The notes: generated by a model not told the origin, from the letters alone. A DNA stretch of 7,424 nt from Pseudomonadota bacterium (GCA_023392035.1 JAEVZY010000385.1:1-7424); one strand, 5' to 3'. Shown: positions 1 through 6,039, numbered from the stretch's first letter. Translations and numbers: made by a program.

Positions 1-1453
1 GATAGAACAGCGCGAAGCCGAACGGCGGATGCATGAACGAGGTCTGCATGTTCACGCACAGCATCACGCCAAACCAGACCAGGGCGGCGCTGGCGGCTGC
101 TTCCGGCGTGCCCATCAGCGGCAGCAGGGCCGGCGCCAGCACCTTCTGCGCCACCGGCGCCAACAGTGGGATCACGATGAAGGCAATCTCGAAGAAGTCG
201 AGGAAGAAGGCGAGGAAGAAGATGAACAGGTTCACCACCAGCAGGAAGCCGACTTCACCGCCCGGCAGCGAAGTGAACAGGTTCTCGACCCAGGTGCCGC
301 CATCCACGCCCATGAACACCACCGAGAAGCAGGTGGAGCCGATCAGGATGAACACCACCATCGCGGTCAGGCGCATGGTGGATTGATAGCCGGAGACGAT
401 CAGCTCGCGCAACTGGCGGATGCGGGTGGCGCGGAACACGATCCAGGCAATCGCCAGGTACAGCACGCCCAGCGCAATGTGCAGCAGGGTTTGCTGCGCG
501 CCTTGCAGGCGGTCGGACTCGCCGGTCCAGAACCAGACGCCCACCGCGGCGCCGACCAGCGCCGCCACCAGGCCGGCGCGGAACACCAGCTTGTCGCGGC
601 TGGAAAATTCCTTGTCGCGGATCACGGCCAGGATCACCGCGCCCAGCGCGCCCATGGCGCCCGATTCGGTCGGGGTGGCGATACCCAGCATCATGGTGCC
701 CAACACCATGAAGATCAGCACGGCGGAAGGGATGATGCCGCGCAGGCACATCTTCCACAGCGCCCAGCCGCGCAGGCTCAAGTCTTCCTTCGGGATGGCC
801 GGCATCCAGTCGGGCTTGATGCGCGAGAGCATGAAGGTGTACAGCACGAACAGCGCGATCTGCACCAGCGAAGGACCCCAGGCACCGAGGTACATGGCAC
901 CGACGTTGGCGCTGGCGGTCGGGGTGCGCAATTGGTCGGCCAGCACCACCAGCACCAGCGACGGCGGCACCAGCTGGGTGATGGTGCCCGAGGCGGCCAG
1001 CACGCCCGTGGTATAGCGCATGTTGTAGCGGTAGCGCATCATCACCGGCAGCGAGATCAGCGCCATCGTGATCACCTGCGCCGCCACCGTGCCGCTGATG
1101 GCGCCCAGCACGAAGCCGACGATGATCACCGAGTAGCCGAGGCCGCCGCGGATCGGGCCGAACAGCTGGCCCATGGAGTCCAGCATCTCTTCGGCCAGGC
1201 CGCATTTTTCCAGCACCGCGCCCATGAAGGTGAAGAAGGGAATCGCCAGCAGCAGGTCATTGGCCAGCACGCTGCCGAAAATGCGCTGCGGGATCGCCTG
1301 CAGGAAGGCGACGTTGAAAAAGCCCAGTTCAATCGAGATGACGCCGAAGAACAGACCGAGCGCCATCAGCGAGAAGGCGACCGGGAAGCCGATCAGCATG
1401 AAGATAACGAGGCCGCCGAACATCAGCGGCGGCATGGCTTGGAGCGAAATCAC
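1..1453 (-). CDS. dctM: TRAP transporter large permease DctM (long form), 3' end cut by window edge
   Basis: This is the inner-membrane transport subunit of a tripartite ATP-independent periplasmic (TRAP) transporter, which uses an ion gradient to import a ligand delivered by a periplasmic binding protein. The start is GTG at 1453, whose GTGA overlaps the dctQ stop; AAAGG lies about nine bases upstream. About 484 codons are open to the window edge with no stop. The protein is very hydrophobic. It shows a DctM-type N-terminus (PPLMFGGLVIFMLIGFPVAF), then LLAIPFFTFMGAVLEKCG near residue 75, GTITQLVPPS, GIATPTESGAMGALGA near residue 260 and QTSFMHPPFGFALF near residue 470. Ordinary DctM proteins are about 425 residues in total. 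This one has roughly 60 extra residues between the PTESGA motif and the TMRLTAMVVF segment (about 358), with two extra hydrophobic stretches, so it belongs to the longer DctM type. The family is secure; the substrate is unknown. Confidence 0.95.
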   Translation of the reverse strand, partial: MISLQAMPPLMFGGLVIFMLIGFPVAFSLMALGLFFGVISIELGFFNVAFLQAIPQRIFGSVLANDLLLAIPFFTFMGAVLEKCGLAEEMLDSMGQLFGPIRGGLGYSVIIVGFVLGAISGTVAAQVITMALISLPVMMRYRYNMRYTTGVLAASGTITQLVPPSLVLVVLADQLRTPTASANVGAMYLGAWGPSLVQIALFVLYTFMLSRIKPDWMPAIPKEDLSLRGWALWKMCLRGIIPSAVLIFMVLGTMMLGIATPTESGAMGALGAVILAVIRDKEFSSRDKLVFRAGLVAALVGAAVGVWFWTGESDRLQGAQQTLLHIALGVLYLAIAWIVFRATRIRQLRELIVSGYQSTMRLTAMVVFILIGSTCFSVVFMGVDGGTWVENLFTSLPGGEVGFLLVVNLFIFFLAFFLDFFEIAFIVIPLLAPVAQKVLAPALLPLMGTPEAAASAALVWFGVMLCVNMQTSFMHPPFGFALFY

Positions 1454-1992
1454 TGGACCGGCCTTTCGTAACGGGATTCATTGACTTGGTAGCCGCGCAA
1501 GGCCGCGACCCGCTTGATCAGTTCCGACAAGCCTTGCAGGGCCAGGAGCGCAAAGCCGATCGGCACCACGATCTTGATCGGGTAGCGCGGCAGGCCGCCG
1601 GCATTGTTGGACTGCTCGAGGATTTCCCAGGACGGCAGGAACAGCGAGTTGAACGACATGTAGGCGAAGAACACGCAGCCCGGCAACAGGAAGATCACGA
1701 TGCCGAGGATGTCGATCCAGTGCTTGGTCTTTTCCGACACATGGCCGTAGATCAGGTCGACCCGCACGTGTTCATTGCGCTGGAAGGTATACGAGGTGCC
1801 GAACATGACCGCCACCGCGAACAGATACCACTGCAATTCCAGCGGCCAGTTATCGGAAAGGTCAAAACCGTAGCGCGACAAGGCATTGGTGGCGCTGACC
1901 AGGCAAGACAGCAGGATGGCCAGATTGGCCAGGCGGCCGATGCGGGCATTGAGCCGGTCTATGAGTGAGGAAAGATTGAGGAGTGGATTCAT
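1450..1992 (-). CDS. dctQ: TRAP transporter small permease DctQ
   Basis: This is the small membrane subunit of a TRAP transporter; it pairs with DctM and helps dock the substrate-binding protein. It has 180 residues from ATG 1992. Four hydrophobic segments are visible at about residues 22-40, 51-70, 91-112 and 139-160. DctQ hallmarks are ELQWYLF (52-58) and NEHVRVDL (73-80). An in-frame ATG at 2022 would add ten residues (MGSLPLPRSP). Neither start has a clear Shine-Dalgarno sequence. I prefer 1992 because the protein then opens with an amphipathic LLNLSSLIDRLN stretch typical of the family, and because 2022 would leave only about an 18-base leader after the predicted promoter. The stop overlaps the dctM GTG by four bases, which implies translational coupling. 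No dctP gene lies upstream; it is probably beyond the left edge. Confidence 0.93.
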   Translation of the reverse strand: MNPLLNLSSLIDRLNARIGRLANLAILLSCLVSATNALSRYGFDLSDNWPLELQWYLFAVAVMFGTSYTFQRNEHVRVDLIYGHVSEKTKHWIDILGIVIFLLPGCVFFAYMSFNSLFLPSWEILEQSNNAGGLPRYPIKIVVPIGFALLALQGLSELIKRVAALRGYQVNESRYERPVQ

Positions 1993-2046
1993 GGGGGATC
2001 GCGGTAGAGGCAAAGACCCCATGGAAGGGCCTGGATGCCGCGCGTG

Positions 2047-2075
2047 AGTATAGGGCTGAGGGTTTCGGCTTGCAA
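2047..2075 (-). promoter_or_regulatory. Predicted sigma70 promoter of dctQM
   Basis: Read on the minus strand, TTGCAA (2075-2070) is followed after exactly 17 bases by TATACT (2052-2047). This matches four of six -35 positions and five of six -10 positions. Transcription would start near 2040, giving a leader of about 48 bases to ATG 1992. It is the best promoter-like pair in the 180-base gap between the lysR stop and dctQ. Confidence 0.6.
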
Positions 2076-2108
2076 GACGGAAATTCTGATTACCAAGTGT
2101 CCGATAGT

Positions 2109-2125
2109 ACGCTGCGCTGCAGCGT
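2109..2125. promoter_or_regulatory. Perfect 17-base palindrome upstream of the dctQM promoter (candidate operator)
   Basis: The bases read ACGCTGC-GCT-GCAGCGT, two perfect 7-base inverted arms around a 3-base centre. The centre (2117) is about 77 bases upstream of the predicted dctQ transcription start, a usual place for an activator. No T-run follows on either strand, so it does not look like a terminator for lysR, whose stop is about 80 bases away. Regulator binding is inferred. Confidence 0.4.
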
Positions 2126-2202
2126 GATCAGTCCCTAATTCCCCTCGATTTTCTTCAATCTTGCCTCGGTCTTGGCTCCGCGCTGTCGCCGCCTTGACGC
2201 TC

Positions 2203-3102
2203 TCAACCAGTTGTCACCGGCGCCGCCAGCGCCACCTGCAGCGCATCCAGTAGCACCCGCACCCGGTGCGGGATGTGCCGGTTGCCGGGCAACATGGCGT
2301 AGACGCCCAACTCCGGTACCGGGTAGTCATGCAGGATCTGTTCCACTGCGCCCCGGCGCAGGAAATCCTCGGCAATGAAGTCGGGTTGGCAGGCGATGCC
2401 CAGGCCCTGGGCGGCGGCGGCGCACAGGACTTCGCCGTTATTGCCATGGATGCGGCTGCGCACGTTCACCTGCTGAAGTTGGCCATCCACCATGAAGGGC
2501 CAGGCCATGCTGGCGCCGGAAAAGGTATAGCCCAGGCATTCGTGGTGCGCCAGTTCGGACGGATGGCGCGGCACGCCGTGGCGCGCCAGATAGTCGGGCG
2601 CGCCCAGCACCAGCATGCGCACCGTGCCCAGGCGGCGCGCCACTTCGTTGCTGCCCAGCTGGCGCGTGACCCGCACCGAAAAATCGAAGCCTTCCTCGAT
2701 CAGGTTGACCCGGCGGTCCGAGTGGTCCATGTCCAGGCTGAGTTCGGGATAGCGTTGCGCCAACTGCAGCAGGATCGGCGCCACCCGCTTGATGCCGTAG
2801 GAAAGCGGCAGGCTGATGCGGACCTGGCCGCGCGGCGCCTGGTGCTCGTCGGCGATGTCGGTTTCGGCCGCTTCCACCAGGTTCAGGATCACCCGGCATT
2901 TTTCCAGGTAGGTGGTGCCGGCCGAAGTCAGGGTCAGGCTGCGCGTGCTGCGCGCGATCAGCTTGGTGGCCAAGTGCGCTTCCAGCGCCGCCACCTGGCG
3001 CGTGACCAGCGAGGGTGCCACGCCCATTTGCTGCGCCACAGCAGAGAAGCTGCCCATCTCGGCCACCCGCATGAACACTTTCATGGCAGACAAGCGATCC
3101 AT
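2203..3102 (-). CDS. LysR-type transcriptional regulator (CrgA-like)
   Basis: This 299-residue DNA-binding regulator opens with MDRLSAMKVFMRVAEMGSFS, followed by a winged helix-turn-helix (about 19-41, with VAQQMGVAPSLVTRQVAALE) and LIARSTRSLTLTSAG. This is the classic LysR N-terminus, close to the CrgA-like group. Residues from about 90 form the periplasmic-binding-protein-like effector domain. The length is normal for the family. The ATG at 3102 has only a weak GAAAG upstream. The open frame continues far upstream, but that part is antisense to the dioxygenase gene and is not part of this protein. It is divergent from the dioxygenase operon across 66 bases, so it most likely controls that operon and itself. 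Regulation of the TRAP genes downstream is possible but less likely. The effector is unknown, perhaps an aromatic compound given the neighbour. Confidence 0.95.
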   Translation of the reverse strand: MDRLSAMKVFMRVAEMGSFSAVAQQMGVAPSLVTRQVAALEAHLATKLIARSTRSLTLTSAGTTYLEKCRVILNLVEAAETDIADEHQAPRGQVRISLPLSYGIKRVAPILLQLAQRYPELSLDMDHSDRRVNLIEEGFDFSVRVTRQLGSNEVARRLGTVRMLVLGAPDYLARHGVPRHPSELAHHECLGYTFSGASMAWPFMVDGQLQQVNVRSRIHGNNGEVLCAAAAQGLGIACQPDFIAEDFLRRGAVEQILHDYPVPELGVYAMLPGNRHIPHRVRVLLDALQVALAAPVTTG

Positions 3103-3114
3103 TTTTCTGACTTT

Positions 3115-3131
3115 CGCAATAAACAGTTGCG
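3115..3131. promoter_or_regulatory. Candidate LysR operator between lysR and the dioxygenase gene
   Basis: CGCAA (3115-3119) and TTGCG (3127-3131) form a perfect inverted repeat with a 7-base centre, TAAACAG. It lies in the 66-base divergent intergenic region, 12 bases upstream of the lysR start. Interrupted dyads of this size in this position are the usual binding sites of LysR regulators. I saw no convincing -35/-10 pair in the gap for either direction. Confidence 0.4.
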
Positions 3132-3168
3132 CATTGTGGCCTAGATCGGAGGATTCCAAAAGACTACA

Positions 3169-3996
3169 GTGCTGGCCATGGAAAGCACATCTCAACTCAC
3201 CCGGCAAAGCCGTGCGCTGTTCGTGCCGCATGGCGCGCCGACCTTTGCCCTGCGTCCCGGCGCCGCCGGCGCTGCCCTGCGCGATGCGGCCGAGGCCTTG
3301 CCGCGACCGCGCGCCATCGTGGTGCTGAGTCCGCATTGGGAAAGTGCGCAGCCGCTGGTGGGCAGCGCCGCCCGCCTGGAAACCATTCATGACTTCGGCG
3401 GTTTTCCGCAGGAGCTGTACCAGATCCGTTATCCCGCCAGCGGTTGCCCCGGCGCCGCGGCCCAGGTGGTGCAGGCCTTGCAAGAGGCCGGCCTGCCGGC
3501 GCAAGCCGACCATCAGCGCGGCCTGGACCATGGCGCCTGGGTGCCCTTGCGCATGATGTTTCCGGATGCCGATGTGCCGGTGATTCCGGTGTCCGTGCAA
3601 CCGCAGGCGGGGCCGGCGGGAGCGCTGCGCCTGGGCCAGGCGCTGGCGCCGCTGATGGAGCAGGGCATGCTGGTGCTGGGCACCGGCAACCTCACCCACA
3701 ATCTGCGCGACTACATGCTGGCGCGCGCCGGCCAGGGTGTGCCGGACTACGTGCGCGCTTTTCCTGCCTGGGTGGCCGAGCGGCTGGCGCGTCACGATCT
3801 GGAAGCCCTGCTGGATTACCGTCGCCAGGCGCCCGATGCAGTGCGCGCGCATCCGACCGAAGAACACCTGCTGCCCTTGTTCGTGGCCCTGGGTGCCGGC
3901 GGTGCAGAGCAGGCCCGCGCCACCCATTTGCATGCCGGGATTGACGATTACGTATTGGCCATGGATGCCTGGGCCTTTGAAAAGGAGATTGCATGA
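3169..3996 (+). CDS. ygiD: Class III extradiol dioxygenase, DODA/YgiD family
   Basis: This is a cytoplasmic extradiol ring-cleavage dioxygenase of the 4,5-DOPA dioxygenase (DODA) family; E. coli YgiD is the best-known bacterial member. It has 275 residues from GTG 3169. Metal and catalytic histidines are visible at H21 (FVPHGAP), H56 (LSPHWES), H121 (LDHGAW), H177 (GNLTHNL) and H233 (HPTEEHLLPL). All five positions expected for the family are kept, so the enzyme should be active. An ATG at 3178 is an alternative start. GGAGGA (3148-3153) is rather far from both, 15 bases from the GTG and 24 from the ATG. No signal peptide is seen. It is the first gene of a four-gene operon, with its TGA overlapping the ATG of a six-codon ORF. 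The true substrate is unknown; family members often have roles other than DOPA cleavage. Confidence 0.93.
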   Translation: MLAMESTSQLTRQSRALFVPHGAPTFALRPGAAGAALRDAAEALPRPRAIVVLSPHWESAQPLVGSAARLETIHDFGGFPQELYQIRYPASGCPGAAAQVVQALQEAGLPAQADHQRGLDHGAWVPLRMMFPDADVPVIPVSVQPQAGPAGALRLGQALAPLMEQGMLVLGTGNLTHNLRDYMLARAGQGVPDYVRAFPAWVAERLARHDLEALLDYRRQAPDAVRAHPTEEHLLPLFVALGAGGAEQARATHLHAGIDDYVLAMDAWAFEKEIA

Positions 3997-4013
3997 AAAA
4001 GGAAAACGCATGA
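3993..4013 (+). CDS. Six-codon ORF linking the dioxygenase and b561 genes (possible coupling relay)
   Basis: AAAGGAG (3981-3987), five bases before ATG 3993, is the best ribosome binding site at this junction. Yet that ATG opens a frame of only six codons, MKKENA, then TGA (4011-4013). Its ATG overlaps the dioxygenase stop (ATGA), and its TGA overlaps the b561 ATG at 4010 (ATGA again). The initiation region closely resembles that of the second yceI gene. It may pass ribosomes from the dioxygenase to b561. It could equally be a relic of an earlier b561 start lost by a small frameshift, or a chance overlap. Confidence 0.3.
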   Translation: MKKENA

Positions 4014-4549
4014 AAGCGGCTTACACGGGCACGGCCAAGTTTTTGCACTGGCTGAGCGCACTGCTCATTCTCGGCTTGCTGCCGCTGGGCTTCTACATGA
4101 GCGACCTGAAGCTGTCGCCGGAAAAGCTGCAGCTGTATTCCTGGCACAAGTGGGCCGGGGTCACGGTATTCGTTCTGGTGCTGCTGCGCCTCTTGTGGCG
4201 CATCGGCCATCGGGCGCCCGCGCTGCCGGCGCACATGAAGGGGCTTGAACGGCTGGCGGCGCACCTGGGCCACTTTGCCTTGTACGCCCTGATGCTGGCG
4301 ATTCCCTTGTCGGGCTGGCTGATGAGTTCGGCCAAAGGCGTTCAAACCGTGTGGTTCGGGGTCTTGCCTCTACCGGATCTGCTGGCCAAGGACAAGGAAT
4401 TGGGACAGCTGCTGGGTGAAGTGCATGAGACTCTGAATTTTGTATTGATCGCGGTCCTGGTGGCGCACATCGGCGCCGCGCTCAAGCACCACTTTTTCGA
4501 CCGTGATGATGTTTTGACCCGGATGTTGCCGCAAAGGAGAATGAATTGA
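4010..4549 (+). CDS. Cytochrome b561 (YceJ/CybB-like)
   Basis: This is a di-heme b-type cytochrome of the inner membrane that passes electrons between quinone-type donors and partner acceptors. It has 179 residues. Four hydrophobic helices lie at about 15-30, 46-63, 86-106 and 141-158. Candidate heme-ligand histidines sit at the usual places: H13 (FLHW), H46 (WHKW), H139 (GEVHETL) and H153 (VAHIGA), with others at H85 and H88. I chose ATG 4010 because AAGGA ends six bases upstream and the protein then begins with the usual short N-terminus before FLHW. The frame is open further upstream, but that part lies inside the dioxygenase gene. The stop overlaps the TTG of the next gene. In E. coli a b561 gene (yceJ) precedes yceI, and that pairing is repeated here. 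Confidence 0.93.
   Translation: MKAAYTGTAKFLHWLSALLILGLLPLGFYMSDLKLSPEKLQLYSWHKWAGVTVFVLVLLRLLWRIGHRAPALPAHMKGLERLAAHLGHFALYALMLAIPLSGWLMSSAKGVQTVWFGVLPLPDLLAKDKELGQLLGEVHETLNFVLIAVLVAHIGAALKHHFFDRDDVLTRMLPQRRMN
4533..4548 (+). promoter_or_regulatory. Ribosome binding site deciding a TTG start for the first yceI
   Basis: AAAGGAG (4533-4539) lies six bases before TTG 4546. The nearest ATG, at 4541, is in the b561 frame and encodes its penultimate residue. The yceI frame has no ATG before the signal-peptide region. The TTG overlaps the b561 TGA as TTGA. Confidence 0.75.
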
Positions 4550-5115
4550 ACAAGAAATGGAATGCGCTGGGACTGGGCCTCGGCTTGCTGCTGACAGCCA
4601 CCCTGGGGAGCGCCGGCGCCGCCGAATTGCGCAAGGTCCAGTACGACAAGAGCGCCGTCAACTTCAGCTACAAGCAGATGGGCGTGGCCATGGACGGCAA
4701 GTTCAAGAAGTTTGCCGCCGACCTGGCCTTCGACCCGGCCAAGCCGCAAAGCGCGCGCGCCAAACTGGATGTGGACCTGGCCAGCGTCGACGCCGGCTCC
4801 AGCGATGCCGACGACGAGGTGGTGGGCCGCGAGTGGTTCAACACCAAGTCCTTCCCCAAGGCGACTTTCGTTTCCAGCGCCATCAAGCCCTTGGGCAGCA
4901 ACCGCTATGAAGTGGCCGGCAAGCTTTCGATCAAGGGCCAGAGCCGCGACATCCGCTTCCCCGCCACCTTCAGTCCCGTCGGCAATGGCGGCGTGTTCGA
5001 TGGCGCCTTCACCATCCGCCGCGGCGACTTCGCGATCGGCGAAGGCGCATGGTCCAAGTTCGACATCGTAGCCAACGATGTGCAGGTCAAGTTCCGCATT
5101 ACCGCCGCACCCTGA
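4546..5115 (+). CDS. YceI-family periplasmic protein (first copy, divergent)
   Basis: This 189-residue protein starts at TTG. The N-terminus is a Sec signal peptide: basic MNKKW, a hydrophobic core of Leu and Gly at about 8-20, and likely cleavage near A25/A26 before ELRK. The rest is a YceI-type beta-barrel (lipocalin-like) domain. Family signatures include the WFNTKSFPKATFVSS block, then GKLSIKGQSRDIRFPATF, and a RGDFAIGEGAWSKFDIV ending. YceI proteins are secreted; the Thermus homologue binds an isoprenoid chain. This copy lacks the HxF/NHLGFS histidine pattern seen in the second copy near the mature N-terminus, so its ligand may differ. It directly follows b561 with a four-base overlap, which fits a b561-YceI partnership. 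The exact function is unknown. Confidence 0.9.
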   Translation: MNKKWNALGLGLGLLLTATLGSAGAAELRKVQYDKSAVNFSYKQMGVAMDGKFKKFAADLAFDPAKPQSARAKLDVDLASVDAGSSDADDEVVGREWFNTKSFPKATFVSSAIKPLGSNRYEVAGKLSIKGQSRDIRFPATFSPVGNGGVFDGAFTIRRGDFAIGEGAWSKFDIVANDVQVKFRITAAP

Positions 5116-5145
5116 CAAGGCCTGAAAAGCCTGAAGAAAGCCCAC

Positions 5146-5172
5146 GGCCCGCGTGCATGGCACGGCCTGGCC
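5146..5172 (+). repeat. Small stem-loop between the two yceI genes
   Basis: CGTGC (5152-5156) and GCACG (5160-5164) pair around ATG. GGCC (5146-5149) and GGCC (5169-5172) can extend the stem past an internal loop. It sits in the 100-base gap between the two yceI genes and has no T-run, so it is not a clear terminator. It could affect mRNA stability or may be chance in GC-rich DNA. Confidence 0.25.
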
Positions 5173-5215
5173 CTGGGCAGATTGCCCGTTGCCTCAACCC
5201 CCAAAAGGAGAATGC

Positions 5216-5794
5216 ATGAAAACGATTACCAAACTGTCCGCCGCCCTGGTTCTGACCGCTTCCGTACTGGCTCCGGCCTTCGCCGCGCCCGCCACCTTTG
5301 CCAGCGATCCCAACCACACCTTCGCCCGCTTCTCCTACAACCACCTCGGTTTCTCGGAGCAGTCCTCGCGCTTTGACACGGTTGGCGGCACGGTGGTGCT
5401 GGATCCGGAAGCCAAGACCGGCAGCGTGGAAATCAAGATCGATCCCAAGTCGGTGTCGACCGGCTCGGCGCTTTTCAATCAGCACATCCAGGCCGCGGAC
5501 TATCTCGACACCGCCCAATTCCCGACCGCCACCTTCAAGTCGACCAAGGTCAACTTCAACGGCGACAAGCCGACCACCATTGAAGGCAACCTGACCCTGA
5601 AGGGCGTGACCCGTCCGGTGGTTTTGACCGTGACCCACTACAAACTGGCGCCGCATCCGATGCTGAAGAAGGAAACCGTGGGCGCCACCGCCACCACGAC
5701 CGTGAAGCGCACCGACTTCAACATGGGCAAGAACGCACCCTATGTCGGCGATGACGTGAAGATCGATGTGTCGATCGAGGCGATCAAGCAGTAA
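5216..5794 (+). CDS. yceI: YceI-family periplasmic protein (second copy, canonical)
   Basis: This 192-residue secreted protein starts at ATG 5216, with AAAGGAG five bases upstream (5204-5210). An open frame from 5153 would add 21 residues but lacks a ribosome site. The signal peptide (MKTITKLSAALVLTASVLAP) is likely cut after AFA. The mature part is a complete YceI domain: DPNHTFARFSYNHLGFS near residue 32, a DYLDTAQFPTATFKSTKV block, GNLTLKGVTRPVVLTVTHY, and a C-terminal RTDFNMGKNAPYVGDDVKI motif. These are the canonical YceI motifs, including the two histidines missing from the first copy. The domain is a lipocalin-like barrel thought to carry an isoprenoid or other amphipathic ligand in the periplasm. 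It is the last gene of the operon; a terminator follows 27 bases after the stop. Confidence 0.95.
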   Translation: MKTITKLSAALVLTASVLAPAFAAPATFASDPNHTFARFSYNHLGFSEQSSRFDTVGGTVVLDPEAKTGSVEIKIDPKSVSTGSALFNQHIQAADYLDTAQFPTATFKSTKVNFNGDKPTTIEGNLTLKGVTRPVVLTVTHYKLAPHPMLKKETVGATATTTVKRTDFNMGKNAPYVGDDVKIDVSIEAIKQ

Positions 5795-5821
5795 GCCGGC
5801 AAGCAGCAAGCATTACCATCG

Positions 5822-5852
5822 ACGGCCGCGGACTTCGCGGCCGTTTTCTTTT
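5822..5852 (+). terminator. Rho-independent terminator of the dioxygenase-b561-yceI operon
   Basis: ACGGCCGCG (5822-5830) and CGCGGCCGT (5836-5844) form a perfect nine-base GC-rich stem with a five-base loop, GACTT. It is followed by TTTTCTTTT (5844-5852). This is a textbook intrinsic terminator 27 bases after the second yceI stop. Confidence 0.92.
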
Positions 5853-5867
5853 GCAGAACCTGTGCTG

Positions 5868-6005
5868 ATGCCGCCTCATGCGCCGGCCATCGCCGAAGCC
5901 ATGCGCGCAACGCTGGAGGAGGCCAGGTCGGATGCGCGCGTGCCGCCGCTGTTCCTGGCGCAGATGCGTCAAGCGTGGGAGCCGGGGATGCTGTATGCGC
6001 GCTGA
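5868..6005 (+). CDS. Possible small hypothetical protein (45 residues)
   Basis: An ATG at 5868 opens 45 codons ending in TGA. The predicted product is mildly acidic to neutral and probably helical (AIAEAMRATLEEARSDAR), then VPPLFLAQMRQAW. Third codon positions are strongly G/C, as in the neighbouring genes, which favours a real gene. Against it, no Shine-Dalgarno sequence precedes the ATG, and the start is only 15 bases after a strong terminator, leaving little room for a promoter. A GTG at 5862 is also in frame. I do not recognise the protein. It ends 33 bases before the convergent transporter gene. Confidence 0.35.
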   Translation: MPPHAPAIAEAMRATLEEARSDARVPPLFLAQMRQAWEPGMLYAR

Positions 6006-6018
6006 GCTGCGGTCATTC

Positions 6019-6039
6019 AGCGCTGCCGGCAGAGGCGCT
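6019..6039. repeat. Inverted repeat at the 3' end of the cation transporter gene
   Basis: AGCGC (6019-6023) and GCGCT (6035-6039) are inverted arms around TGCCGGCA (6024-6031), itself a perfect eight-base palindrome, plus GAG. It touches the transporter stop codon (TGA read from 6041 to 6039). No T-run follows on the minus strand, so it is at best a weak or Rho-dependent transcript end. Confidence 0.3.

Noticed and set aside
29..1471. Plus-strand open frame of 480 codons opposite dctM
   Set aside because: Its product is rich in His, Gln, Arg and Ala with no recognisable domain, as expected for the antisense of a GC-rich membrane protein. The minus strand encodes clear DctM motifs.
2266..3144. 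Plus-strand open frame of 292 codons opposite lysR
   Set aside because: Low-complexity antisense product; the minus strand encodes a full LysR protein.
3101..3168. Sigma70 promoter for the dioxygenase operon
   Set aside because: No -35/-10 pair with 16-18 base spacing matched well enough to report.
3103..4011. N-terminal extension of the lysR frame to about 602 codons
   Set aside because: The extra part is antisense to the dioxygenase gene, which keeps all its metal ligands. The LysR family start at 3102 is unmistakable.
5153..5215. Earlier in-frame start for the second yceI
   Set aside because: The added residues are Pro/Trp-rich and spoil the signal peptide; a strong ribosome site sits just before ATG 5216.
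4342..5809. Two long minus-strand open frames opposite the yceI genes
   Set aside because: Both are shadows of the yceI genes, which have signal peptides, ribosome sites and domain motifs.
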